Shown: positions 27,568 to 36,698 of the stretch, piece by piece
How the letters are laid out: every line of letters starts with the position of its first letter
Position numbering within the stretch: position 1 is the first letter of the stretch
Source: Microbacterium arborescens
GTDB lineage: Bacteria; Actinomycetota; Actinomycetes; Actinomycetales; Microbacteriaceae
NCBI GenBank assembly: GCA_003339645.1
Contig: QNUV01000021.1
Span: forward strand, 620,001-684,000
Direction of reading: 5' to 3'
Length of the DNA: 64,000 nt
The notes under the pieces: model-generated
Told to the model about the DNA's origin: nothing
Seen by the model: only the letters and a program-made list of their open reading frames with translations
Databases searched by the model: none
Program-made: the position numbers and the translations under genes

Positions 27568-29046
27568 ATGAACCCCGATTCCCCCCAGCTCATCACCTAC
27601 GTCGACCGCCTCGGCGGCACCGTCACCGGCATCCGCGATCTGCTCGCGACCCGGCTGTCCGACGCCTTCGGCGGCGTGCACCTGCTGCCCTACTTCACCC
27701 CGTTCGACGGTGCGGACGCCGGCTTCGATCCGGTCGACCACGCCTCCATCGATCCGCGTCTGGGCACGTGGGACGACGTCCGCGCGCTGAGCGAGACCCA
27801 CACGGTCATGAGCGACCTCATCGTCAACCACGTCTCGGCCGACTCGGCGGCCTTCGCCGACGTCCGCCGACGCGGCGACGCATCGCCGTTCGCGCCGATG
27901 TTCCTCACGCTCGACTCCGTCTTCCCGGACGGCGTCACCGAGGCCGACCTCACCCGCATCTACCGCCCCCGCCCGGGGCTCCCCTTCACCGCCATCGTCC
28001 TCGGCGACCGCTTGCGGCTGGTGTGGACGACGTTCACGTCGGAGCAGATCGACATCGATCTCCGCACCGACGCCGCCTGGGAGTACCTGACGGCGGTCAT
28101 CGACGCGCTCGTCGCGGGCGGCACCTCGATGCTCCGGCTCGACGCCGTCGGCTACACGGGCAAGGAGGCCGGCACCAGCTGCTTCATGACGGCGGCGACC
28201 GAGCGCTACACGCAGCGCATCCTCGAGCTCGCCCACGATCGGGGCGCCCGGGTGCTGCTCGAGATCCACGGCCACCACACGCAGCAGATCGCGATCGCGC
28301 GGACGGTCGACTACGTCTACGACTTCGCGCTGCCGCCCCTCGTGCTGCACGCGCTCCACGCGCACGACGCGCGCCCGCTCGCGCGCTGGCTCGAGATCCG
28401 TCCCGCGAACTCGATCACGGTCCTCGACACCCACGACGGCATCGGCATCATCGACGTCGGTGTGAGCGACCTCGCTCCCGGCGAACCCGGCCTGCTCGAG
28501 CCCGAGCAGATCGACGCCCTCGTCGAGGCGATCCACGACGCGAGCGGCGGCACCAGTCGGCAGGCGACCGGGGCGGCGGCATCGAACCTGGATCTGTACC
28601 AGGTCAACTGCACGTTCTACGACGCTCTCGGGCGCGACGACCGGCGCTACGCGCTCGCGCGGCTGCTGCAGATCATGACCCCGGGCATCCCGCAGGTGTA
28701 TTACGTCGGGCTCCTCGCCGGCGAGAACGACATGGATCTGCTGAAGGCGACCGGCGTCGGCCGCGACGTCAACCGGCACCACTACACCCCCGACGAGATC
28801 GATGCCGCGCTCGCGCGACCGGTCGTCGGACTCCAGCTCGACGCGCTTCGCCTGCGCGCGACCCACCCCGCCTTCGCCGGGACGTTCTCGCACGACCTGC
28901 GAGACACGCGCGGTGAGCTGCGGTGGGATGCCGCCGACGCGTCGGTCACGCTCGGCTTCGACCTGGGCGACGCGTCGTTCCAGCTGACGGCGACCGACGG
29001 CTCGGCGACGAGCACCTGGTCGCACGCGCGTCTCACCGGGAACTGA
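27568..29046 (+). CDS. Sucrose phosphorylase (GH13_18)
   Basis: 492-aa cytoplasmic enzyme predicted to convert sucrose and phosphate to glucose 1-phosphate and fructose. Catalytic residues fall at the same numbers as in the Bifidobacterium adolescentis enzyme: nucleophile D192 in RLDAVGYTGKEAGTSCF, acid/base E232 in VLLEIHGHH, and D290 in VLDTHDGIG. The acceptor-site loop ASNLDLYQVN, PGIPQVYYVGLLAGENDMDLL and GRDVNRHHY also match. Other GH13_18 phosphorylases (sucrose 6'-phosphate, glucosylglycerate) are possible. It is the last gene of the LacI-controlled importer operon and is followed by a hairpin terminator. Confidence 0.88.
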   Translation: MNPDSPQLITYVDRLGGTVTGIRDLLATRLSDAFGGVHLLPYFTPFDGADAGFDPVDHASIDPRLGTWDDVRALSETHTVMSDLIVNHVSADSAAFADVRRRGDASPFAPMFLTLDSVFPDGVTEADLTRIYRPRPGLPFTAIVLGDRLRLVWTTFTSEQIDIDLRTDAAWEYLTAVIDALVAGGTSMLRLDAVGYTGKEAGTSCFMTAATERYTQRILELAHDRGARVLLEIHGHHTQQIAIARTVDYVYDFALPPLVLHALHAHDARPLARWLEIRPANSITVLDTHDGIGIIDVGVSDLAPGEPGLLEPEQIDALVEAIHDASGGTSRQATGAAASNLDLYQVNCTFYDALGRDDRRYALARLLQIMTPGIPQVYYVGLLAGENDMDLLKATGVGRDVNRHHYTPDEIDAALARPVVGLQLDALRLRATHPAFAGTFSHDLRDTRGELRWDAADASVTLGFDLGDASFQLTATDGSATSTWSHARLTGN

Positions 29047-29052
29047 GCCGAG

Positions 29053-29082
29053 GCGGGTGGGGCGGGCGACCGCCTCACCCGC
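29053..29082. terminator. Bidirectional hairpin terminator between convergent genes
   Basis: A 13-bp stem with one mismatch (GCGGGTGGGGCGG with CCGCCTCACCCGC) and a GCGA tetraloop sits between the convergent sucrose phosphorylase and GH3 genes, which leave only 40 bp between their stops. It can serve both transcripts. Confidence 0.65.
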
Positions 29083-29086
29083 AGCA

Positions 29087-30286
29087 TCAGCCGGCCGTGC
29101 CGGCATCCTTCGCGGCCAGCACTCGGCCGCACGACTCGTCGACGCGCTCGGCGAAGGCCGCGTCGGACTCGGCCCGCGAGAGCACCGCGTCGTACATCGC
29201 GGGGAGCACCGTCGGATCGGCCGACGCGAGCACGATGTCGACCCCCGCCGACAGCGCCTCGACGGCCCGATCGCCGGGGGCGACGATCTCCGCGGCGGCC
29301 GCGGCCGACAGATCGTCGGTGATGACGACACCGTCGAAGCCGACCCGATCGCGCAGCAGGTCGAGCACCGCCGAAGAGAACGCGGCCGGGTGGTCGGGAT
29401 CGATGTTCTGGTACCGCGCGGTGCCGACCATCACGAGCGACGGACCGGATGCCGTGAGCGCCCGGTACACGTCGACATCCGGCGATTCCGCCGAGACCAC
29501 CGTGTCGAGAACCTCGGCGGTGTAATCGGTGTTGGCATCCACCCGCCCGAGCCCCGGGAAGTGCTTGAAGGTCGGCAGCACGCCCGATGCGCGCATCCCG
29601 TCGGCGAATGCCCCGGCGCCCGCGGCGACGGTCTGCTCGTCGTAGCCGTACTGCCGTCCGAGCGCTCCGATGGGCGGGTTGTTCGATCGGGTGTCGGCGC
29701 TCGTGACGATGTCGGCGACGGGGGCGAGATTGACGTCGATGCCCGCTGCCGCCAGCTGAGCGCCCCACGTGGTGGCCGCGGCGCGGAGCGCGTCGGGGCC
29801 GAGATCGGCCTGCCGGATGGCGTAGGGCATCTCGTCGAATCCGGGTCCGCTCAGCACCTGCACCTCGCCGCCCTCCTGATCGGTCGCGACCCAGAGCTTC
29901 GGCGAGCCCTCCGGCGCAAGGTCGCGGAACTGCGCGACGAGAGCCGCCGTGGCCTCGACGCCCGAGCTCGAGCGGCCATGGAGGAACAGTCCGCCGACGC
30001 CGCGGTCGCGGATCGCCGCCGCGGCATCCGGCGAGACCGTGTCGACCGGCGTCCCGACCATGAGCACCTGCCCGACGCAGCCCTCCAGCCCGAGGGCCGC
30101 CGCCCGGCCAGGCGAGGCTGTGGGTGTCGGGGGTGCCGGACCCGTTGCGGTCGGGCTCGGGGCAGACGTCGTCGGGTCGGCCGGTCCGGGCTCGGGGGCG
30201 CAGCCGGCGGCGAACGCCAGCACCCCGACCAGGGCGGCGGCGAACGCAGAACGGGCGGCGCGCGAGGAGGAGGGAGTGCGGGTCAC
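29087..30286 (-). CDS. Glycoside hydrolase family 3 lipoprotein (NagZ-like)
   Basis: 399-aa lipoprotein: signal peptide with lipobox FAAGC (Cys29), a Pro/Thr-rich linker, then a single GH3 TIM barrel of NagZ type. Landmarks are VGGLFLHGR, WVATDQEGGEVQ, KHFPGLGRVDANTDYT and the nucleophile Asp in GVVITDDLSA. Classical NagZ enzymes carry a DSH acid/base dyad in the KHFPGHG loop; here NTDY replaces it, so catalysis may use a different acid/base. The likely role is extracytoplasmic hydrolysis of N-acetylhexosaminides from peptidoglycan or glycans. GTG start at 30286. Confidence 0.88.
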   Translation of the reverse strand: MTRTPSSSRAARSAFAAALVGVLAFAAGCAPEPGPADPTTSAPSPTATGPAPPTPTASPGRAAALGLEGCVGQVLMVGTPVDTVSPDAAAAIRDRGVGGLFLHGRSSSGVEATAALVAQFRDLAPEGSPKLWVATDQEGGEVQVLSGPGFDEMPYAIRQADLGPDALRAAATTWGAQLAAAGIDVNLAPVADIVTSADTRSNNPPIGALGRQYGYDEQTVAAGAGAFADGMRASGVLPTFKHFPGLGRVDANTDYTAEVLDTVVSAESPDVDVYRALTASGPSLVMVGTARYQNIDPDHPAAFSSAVLDLLRDRVGFDGVVITDDLSAAAAAEIVAPGDRAVEALSAGVDIVLASADPTVLPAMYDAVLSRAESDAAFAERVDESCGRVLAAKDAGTAG

Positions 30287-30304
30287 CCTTCCATGGTCAC
30301 CCGG

Positions 30305-30511
30305 TCAGCAGCAGCGCGCACCGGGGTTGCGGTCCTGGTCGTCCATGCGCTGGCGCCAGAACTGCCGCTCGGTGAGGGGTTGGGTGTCGGGGTGCGTCCG
30401 GCGCTGGTGCGCCAGGTACGTCGCGTAGGCGTTGTCGCCCATGAGCGAGGTGACGTACCAGTGCACCGCGCGGGCGACGCGGAGGACGGCCCGACCGGCG
30501 CTCTGCACCAT
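30305..30511 (-). CDS. YbdD/YjiX family protein (CstA-associated)
   Basis: 68-aa protein with the YbdD signature (GDNAYATYLAHQRRTHPD followed by LTERQFWRQRMD and a Cys-Cys end). In many bacteria this small protein is encoded directly after cstA or btsT and is linked to pyruvate/peptide uptake. Here it follows the damaged cstA remnant by 3 bp, which confirms the identity of that remnant. Confidence 0.9.
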   Translation of the reverse strand: MVQSAGRAVLRVARAVHWYVTSLMGDNAYATYLAHQRRTHPDTQPLTERQFWRQRMDDQDRNPGARCC

Positions 30512-30514
30512 CGG

Positions 30515-31873
30515 TCAGTGCCCCCGGCGCGCGGTCTCGGCCCGCTCCTCGGCGAGCAGCGGCTCCCACTCCTTCTCGAGCTCGCGCTCGGGGCCGGTGG
30601 GGATGAAGCCGGCAGGCGCGAAGCGGCGGGACGGGACGGCGGGGTCCTCGGTCTCGTCTCCCCCACCCCGCACGATCGCCCGGACGGCGACGACGACGGC
30701 CGAGACGATCACGATGATCGCGAGGACCACGAAGATGATCGACAGCGTGCCCTGCACACCGGTGTTGCGGATGACCGCCTCCACCGTCGCCACCGGCCCC
30801 AGGCTCTCGTCTCCCGAGGCGAGGGCGTCGCGGTAGCGGAAGTGGTTCGCCCAGTAGCCGATCGCGGGCACCGGCGAGAAGATCTTGTACGCCGAAGCGG
30901 TGATCGTCACGACCGCGGTGAAGGCGAGCGGCACGGCGATGATCCAGATCCACTTCACGTACGAGCGTCCGCGCTTCGCGACGATCGCGAGCACGACGGC
31001 GAGCGCGATCGCCGCGAGCAGCTGGTTGGCGATGCCGAACAGCGGGAAGAAGGTGTTGATGCCGCCGAGCGGGTCGGTGACGCCGAGGATCAGGATGGCG
31101 CCCCACCCGGCGACCATGATCGCCGTCGTGATCCACACGCCCGGACGCCACGACACGTCGCGGAATCGCGGGATCCAGGCGCCGATGGAGTCCTGCAGCA
31201 TGAAGCGGGCGACGCGGGTTCCGGCATCCACCGCGGTGAGGATGAACAGCGCCTCGAACATGATCGCGAAGTGGTACCAGAACGACATCATGGCCTGGCC
31301 GCCGAGGGCCTGCTGCATGATGTGCGCGAGCCCGAGGGCGAGGGTCGGCGCGCCGCCGGTGCGCGAGACGATCGACTCCTCGCCGACGTCGGCCGCGGTC
31401 GAGATCAGCAGATCGGGCGTGATCTCGACCCCGGTGAGACCGAGCGAGTTGACGAAGGCGACCGCGCCCTCGACGGTGCCCCCGGTCGCCGCCGAGGGCG
31501 CGTTCATCGCGAAGTAGATGCCCTGGTCGATCGAGATCGCGGCAACGAGCGCCATGATCGCGACGAACGACTCCATGAGCATGCCGCCGTATCCGATGAA
31601 GCGCGTCTGGCGCTCCTTCTCGACGAGCTTCGGTGTCGTACCCGAAGCGATGAGCGCGTGGAAGCCCGAGAGCGCGCCGCAGGCGATCGTGACGAACAGG
31701 AACGGGAAGAGCGGGCCGGCGAACACCGGGCCGAGTCCGTTCTCGCCGAAGATCGTGACCGCCGGCACCGAGATCTCGGGTCGGACGAGCACGATCGCCC
31801 CGGCGAGCATGACGATCACGCCGATCTTCATGAAGGTCGACAGGTAGTCGCGGGGAGCGAGCAGCAGCCACAC
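30515..31873 (-). pseudogene. cstA: cstA remnant: carbon starvation/pyruvate transporter lacking its N-terminal part
   Basis: The reading frame encodes 452 residues of the C-terminal part of CstA, a multi-pass membrane importer for pyruvate or peptides. It opens at the internal CstA sequence WLLLAPRDYLSTFMKIG and continues with SGFHALIASGTTPKLV, DPLGGINTFFPLFGIANQLLAA and a cytoplasmic tail. Complete CstA proteins are about 700-750 aa, so roughly 260-300 residues and the natural start, promoter and RBS are absent. Immediately upstream, in another frame, lies the truncated S8 subtilase. The only available start is a GTG at the junction without RBS. Probably non-functional. Confidence 0.88.
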
Positions 31874-34073
31874 CGGCCTCGGTGGCCGTGATCGTACGGG
31901 TCACCGTCTGCGGCGCGCCGAGCGCACCGACTCCGATGGAGGGCAGGTTGAGGTCGCTCGGGTCGATCGGGTCGACACCGAAGTCGCGCAGCCCCAGGCC
32001 CTGCAGGTAGGCGGCCCAGTCGGCCGGACCGTTCAGGTAGAGCAGGCCCGGCTCGAAGTACTTCGTCGGGTCGGTCTGACCGGCACCCTGCGTGAACGGG
32101 TCGGTGACGGCGTCGCCGGCTGCGTCCACGGTGTCGTAGGCGGTCGTCATCATCGCCGACTTCACCTCGGCGGGCGTCGCCTGCGGGTGCTCGCCGAAGT
32201 AGAGCGCGGCGAGTCCGGCGACGTGCGGCGACGACATCGAGGTGCCGGAGAGGATGCCGAAGGTCGGGTCCTCGCCGATGCCGTTCTCGGTGGCCGCGAG
32301 GATCGCGACGCCAGGAGCGGTGATGTCGGGCTTGATGACGTCGCTGCCGTCGGCGAGCATCGGTCCGCGGCTCGAGAAGCCCGCCACCTGGGGAACCGGG
32401 GTCTCGGTGCCGGTGACGTTCTCGCCGATCAGGGTGACGACGCGGTCGGTGCCTCCCTGGACGTACTCGAGCACAGCCGGGCGGGCGGTGTCGGCGACGT
32501 GCACGGTGGGAACCGAGTGGAAGTCGTTGTCGAGCGAGGCGGGCGTGACGTTGGTCAGGATCATGCCGATTCCGCCGGCCTCTTCGACCGCCTGCGACTT
32601 CTCGACACGAGCGTTCGATCCGCGGTCGCAGACGACGATCTTGCCGGTGACCTTCGCCGGGTCGAGCGAGCCGAGCAGGCAGAGCTCGGGCGTCGTGGCG
32701 CCGGCCAGGCCGGCATCGCCGGCGAACACGGACGGGCCCGAGATCGTGTCGCCGAATCCGACCGACACCGACGCGCCGGGGAACTGCGCGGCGGACGTGT
32801 CGCCCTCCTCGCCGAGGCGGACGGTGCCCTCCCAGGTCGGAATCGTGGATGCCGCGACCGTGGCGTACCACGGCGACGCGTGGTCGGCCGTGACCGGGTC
32901 GGGTCCGGAGTTGCCGGCGCTCGTCGCGACGAAGACACCGGCCGCTGCCGCGTTGAAGAACGAGATGTCTTCCGGCGCGAGCACGGTCGTGGCCGAGCCG
33001 CCGCCGATCGAGTAGTTGATCACGTCGACGCCGTCGGCGACGGCCTGGTCGATCGCGGCCAGCAGGTCGCTCAGGGCGCAGATGTCGTCGGTCGTCACGA
33101 GCGGGTCGGGACCGACGTAGCAGGCCTTGTACGACGCGACCTTGGCCGCCGGTGCGACGCCGGAGATCGAGCCGAAGTCGATTCCCTCGACGGTGGCCTC
33201 GACGCCGTTGTTGCCCGCGGCGGTGCTCGCCGTGTGCGATCCGTGCCCGTCGCCGTCGCGCGGCGACAGGTGGTCGTCGGCGAACGAGAACCCGTTGGCC
33301 GCGGCGCCGTCGCCGAAGTAGTGCGCAGCGATGAGCTTGGTGTTCAGCAGCGACGGGTCCCAGGCATCCTTCGTGCCGGCATCCTGATCGACGATCGTGC
33401 TGCGGAACTCGCCGCCGTCGGCCTTCGTGAACACGACCTCGTCACCGTCGCGGTAGGGCTGATCGCCCGGCGAGGTGCCGAGCGCGTCGCCGGCGAACGC
33501 GGGGTTCTCGGGCGCGATGCCCGTGTCGACGACGCCGACGACGACGCCCTCGCCCGCCGCATCGATGCCGCCGACCTTCTCCCAGACACCGCCGGCGCCT
33601 TCGAGCCCGAGGAACTCGGTCGACGGCACGGCGTCGACGTGGCGGATCTCGTCGGGGAAGACGCCGAGCACGCCCTTCTTGGCAGCCAGCTTGCCCGCCT
33701 GGTCGGCCGTCAACTGAGCCGCGAACCCGTTGAGGGTGGTCTGGTAGGTCGCGTCGGGAGTCGCGCCGACTTCGCTCGCGACCTCTTCTTGACGCTGCTC
33801 GAGGAAGCCCGAGTAGTCGGTCACGGCGCGGGACTGGGCGTCGAGACGCTCGCCCTCGTCAGGCTTGGTCGGCGCGAGGCCGGCCTCGCCGCCCTCGTAG
33901 GTCGCGACAGGAGCCTCATCGAGCAGGACGATGTATCGCCCGCTCTCGCTCTCGATCGGAACCGGGATGTTCACCCCCTCTTCCGTTGCAGCGAAGGATG
34001 CCGTTGCGGCAGAGCTCGTGAACAGTGCAGCCAGGGATACAGCCGCGACTGTTCGCAGGGTGGTGCGAACCAT
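31874..34073 (-). pseudogene. S8 subtilisin-like serine peptidase, 3'-truncated by fusion to cstA
   Basis: About 733 residues of a secreted subtilase remain. A signal peptide (LAALFTSSAATASFA) precedes an I9-type propeptide region (RYIVLLDEAP ... TLNGFAAQL), then the catalytic domain: Asp in VVDTGIAPE (about 178), His in GDGHGSHTAS (about 278), Ser in LSGTSMSSPHVAG (about 611), with a PA domain inserted between His and Ser. The Fn3-like C-terminal domain has just begun (APQTVTRTITATEAG) when the sequence switches into cstA. The frame stays open as nonsense to 30297, so a 1258-residue hybrid could be translated. Catalytic parts are intact, but the end is lost. Confidence 0.85.
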
Positions 34074-34264
34074 GTGCGCTCCAGTGGGGGGATGGATGAG
34101 CAGTCCGCGCGGCGTCGGCGGCGCGCGGTGAAGTCAACCTAGCTCACAGTTCCGACACAAGGAACCCTCGGCTTTCATTCAGGTCACGGAAGCGCCACCC
34201 CGACCGAGGCATTTCTCACGGCCCACGAGGGAACCGCCCTGCGCGCGTCCCATAGGCTGGGCGG

Positions 34265-34807
34265 GTGGCCCCGGCATCCCGCCTTTCGACGCGCGTTCTG
34301 CTCGTCTGCGCTGCCATCGGCGTCGCCACAGGTCTGCTCGGCGGCATCGAGGGATGGCTCGCCGTCCCCGTCATCACGGGTCTGCCGATCGTCTACGGCT
34401 TCCTCCTCGGCATCCACGTGCTGCCGGGAATCGTCGCGCAGGAGACCCTGCGGCTGCCCTGGGTCGCGCTCATCACGCACCTGATCGCGGCGCTCGCATC
34501 GTCGGCCGTCGCGCCGCCCTACACGTTCCAGTTCCTGGGGACCGCCGTGCTTTTCGGTGGCCTGCAGGAGGGCGTCGCCGCTCTCGTCCGCTATCGCTCG
34601 TGGGCGCCCTGGCGGTTCTTCGTCTCGGGTCTCGTCATCGGCGTCGTCGTCGCCCTCGCGGTGTTCTTCGCCGCTCATCTCAGCGCCCTCCCGCTGTGGG
34701 CTCAGATCACCTACCTGATCCTGGCCGTGCTCGGCCCCGTCGTCTGGACGGCGATCGGCCTGTGGATCGGCGTCGGCCTCCGCCGCGCCGGCGTCGCCCG
34801 GCGCTGA
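34265..34807 (+). CDS. ECF transporter S component, YkoE-like (S1)
   Basis: 180-aa membrane protein with about five to six helices and very little soluble sequence, resembling substrate-binding S components of the YkoE group. It is paralogous to the gene at 38531: both open with STxxLLxCAAIGVA and end with GxxIGxxLRxxGVA. GTG 34265 lies 8 bp after a TAGGCT element at 34252-34257 that could be a -10 box, so the mRNA may be leaderless. No TPP-riboswitch core (CTGAGA/ACCTG) is seen upstream, which argues against thiamine as the cargo. The energising subunits are encoded 73 bp downstream. Confidence 0.8.
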   Translation: MAPASRLSTRVLLVCAAIGVATGLLGGIEGWLAVPVITGLPIVYGFLLGIHVLPGIVAQETLRLPWVALITHLIAALASSAVAPPYTFQFLGTAVLFGGLQEGVAALVRYRSWAPWRFFVSGLVIGVVVALAVFFAAHLSALPLWAQITYLILAVLGPVVWTAIGLWIGVGLRRAGVARR

Positions 34808-34833
34808 GCCCCTGCCGGCCTTCCGAGCCCAAG

Positions 34834-34852
34834 TTAGGGTCGGCTAAGCTAA
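34834..34852 (+). promoter_or_regulatory. DtxR/IdeR-type iron box
   Basis: TTAGGGTCGGCTAAGCTAA matches the DtxR/IdeR consensus TTAGGTTAGGCTAACCTAA at 16 of 19 positions and keeps the dyad. It overlaps a possible -10 element (TAAGCT, 34845-34850) with TTCCGA as a weak -35, and ends 28 bp before the ATPase start. This predicts repression of the ATPase-T-SIP-S2 operon by iron-loaded DtxR/IdeR. Confidence 0.75.
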
Positions 34853-34880
34853 GCGCAACCGATCCGATCCGAGGACGCCC

Positions 34881-36698
34881 GTGACATCCGCCGCATCCGG
34901 TGCCGCCACGGCGGGGACGCCGGTCGCCGCGACCGCATCCGCGCCGCTGCTCGCCGTGCGCGATCTCGCCGTGACCTACGAGGGATCGGATGCCGCGGCG
35001 ACGCGCGGCGCGTCGTTCACCGTCACTCCCGGCGAGGTCGTGCTGCTGCTGGGGCCCAGCGGTTCGGGCAAGTCGACGGTCGCGCTGACGCTCAACGGGC
35101 TCATCCCCCAGTCGATCCCGGCGACGACCGAGGGCACGGTGCTCGTGTCGGGCGAGGATGCCGCGACCACCCCGATTCCGCGCCTGAGCACCCAGGTCGG
35201 CATGGTGTTCCAGGACCCCGACGCGCAGCTCGTCACCGGCACCCTGCTCGACGAGGTCGCCTTCGGCCCCGAGAACCTGCGGCTTCCCGTCGACGACGTC
35301 CTCGACCGCAGCGAGCGGGCGCTGCGCCGGATGGGTCTCTGGGAGCGGCGACACGAGAACCCCGACCGCCTCTCCGGCGGGGGACGCCAGCGCCTTGCGA
35401 TCGCGTGCGCGCTGGCGATGGACTCCCCCCTGCTCGTGCTCGACGAGCCCACCGCGAACCTCGACCCCGAGGGCATCGAAGACGTCTACGCCGCTCTGGG
35501 CGAGATCGCCGCCGCCGGCGACCGGGCGATCCTGCTCGTCGAGCACAATCTCGACGCGGCGATCGGCTTCACCGACCGCGTCGTCGTCCTCGATCACGGC
35601 GGCCGTACGATCGCCGACGGCCCGATCGACGCGGTGCTGCGCGAACGGGCGGCCGAGCTGCACGAGATCGGCGTGTGGCTGCCGATCTCGACCCTCGCGG
35701 CCCTGCACCTGCGCGAGGCCGGCTACCCGCTCGACCCGCTCCCCCTGACGCCCGAAGAGCTGCGCGCGGGGCTCGAGGCCGCGGCATCCGGGCGCGAGAA
35801 TCGGACGATTGCACCGTCGTCGGAGACATCCCCCGGTCCGCTCCGAGTTTCGCGCGACTTTCCGAGGCTCGCGACCGCACCCGCCGTCTCGGTGCGCGGT
35901 CTGACGCTGCGTCGAGGCCGGACGACGGTGCTGCACGACGTGGACCTCGAGGTCGCGACCGGCGAGTTCGTCGCGATCGCCGGCGCGAACGGGGCGGGGA
36001 AGACGAGCCTCGTCCAGGCGATCGCGGGCGTCGTCCGGGGACCGCGCGGGCGCATCGACGTCGGCGGTATCGACCCGAGCCGGGCGGACCCGCGCGCGGT
36101 GGCAGAGCGCATCGGGTTCGTCTTCCAGAACCCCGAGCACCAGTTCGTCGCGCACACCGTGTTCGACGAGCTCGCCCACGGCCTGCGGCGCCAGCGGGTG
36201 CCCGCCGAGGAGATCCGCGAGCGCGTCGATCGGATGCTGCGCCGCTTCGGCCTCGAGGCGCACGCCGACCGGCATCCGTTCCTGCTGTCCGGCGGTCAGA
36301 AGCGTCGGCTCTCGGTCGGCACAGCGCTCATCGCCGGCGCTCCCGTGCTGGCGCTCGACGAGCCGACGTTCGGCCAGGACCGCGCGCGCGCCGATGAGCT
36401 GCTGCACCTGCTGCGCGACCTAAACCGCGATGGCACGACGATCCTCGTCGTCACGCACGACATGCAGCTGGTGAGCGAGTACGCCGAGCGCTGCGTCGTC
36501 GTCGGAGACGGCCGCATCGTCGCCGACGGTCCGACCGCAGACATCCTCGGCGACGACGAGCTGCTGCGTTCCGCGGCGCTTCGGATGCCGCCGTTGCGGC
36601 GCGCCCTGCACGGACTCGACGTGTTCCCGGAGCTGGCGGGCGTCGCGCGTCTCCGCGATCTGCCGCGAGGCCCTCGAGACCCGCGAGGCCGGCGATGA
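34881..36698 (+). CDS. ECF transporter energising ATPase, two ABC domains in one chain (YkoD-like)
   Basis: 605-aa cytoplasmic protein with two fused ABC ATPase domains. Domain 1: Walker A GPSGSGKS (about 58-65), Q-loop FQDPDAQL, signature LSGGGRQR (about 164), Walker B LLVLDEPTANLD, H-loop LLVEHNL. Domain 2: Walker A GANGAGKT (about 369), FQNPEHQF, signature LSGGQKRR (about 469), VLALDEPTFGQD, VVTHDM. The Q-loop form FQxPxxQ is typical of ECF A subunits. It powers uptake with the T component, whose gene overlaps its stop (ATGA). An iron-type box precedes its GTG start. Confidence 0.93.
   Translation: MTSAASGAATAGTPVAATASAPLLAVRDLAVTYEGSDAAATRGASFTVTPGEVVLLLGPSGSGKSTVALTLNGLIPQSIPATTEGTVLVSGEDAATTPIPRLSTQVGMVFQDPDAQLVTGTLLDEVAFGPENLRLPVDDVLDRSERALRRMGLWERRHENPDRLSGGGRQRLAIACALAMDSPLLVLDEPTANLDPEGIEDVYAALGEIAAAGDRAILLVEHNLDAAIGFTDRVVVLDHGGRTIADGPIDAVLRERAAELHEIGVWLPISTLAALHLREAGYPLDPLPLTPEELRAGLEAAASGRENRTIAPSSETSPGPLRVSRDFPRLATAPAVSVRGLTLRRGRTTVLHDVDLEVATGEFVAIAGANGAGKTSLVQAIAGVVRGPRGRIDVGGIDPSRADPRAVAERIGFVFQNPEHQFVAHTVFDELAHGLRRQRVPAEEIRERVDRMLRRFGLEAHADRHPFLLSGGQKRRLSVGTALIAGAPVLALDEPTFGQDRARADELLHLLRDLNRDGTTILVVTHDMQLVSEYAERCVVVGDGRIVADGPTADILGDDELLRSAALRMPPLRRALHGLDVFPELAGVARLRDLPRGPRDPRGRR

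Noticed and set aside
30297-34073. A genuine 1258-aa subtilase fusion protein
   Set aside because: After about residue 733 the frame reads the cstA region out of frame, giving Arg/Asp/His-rich sequence with no domain. It is open only because of high GC.
34140-34264. A TPP riboswitch before the YkoE-like S1 gene
   Set aside because: No CTGAGA or ACCTGA core sequences are present. The absence was used as mild evidence against thiamine as the cargo.
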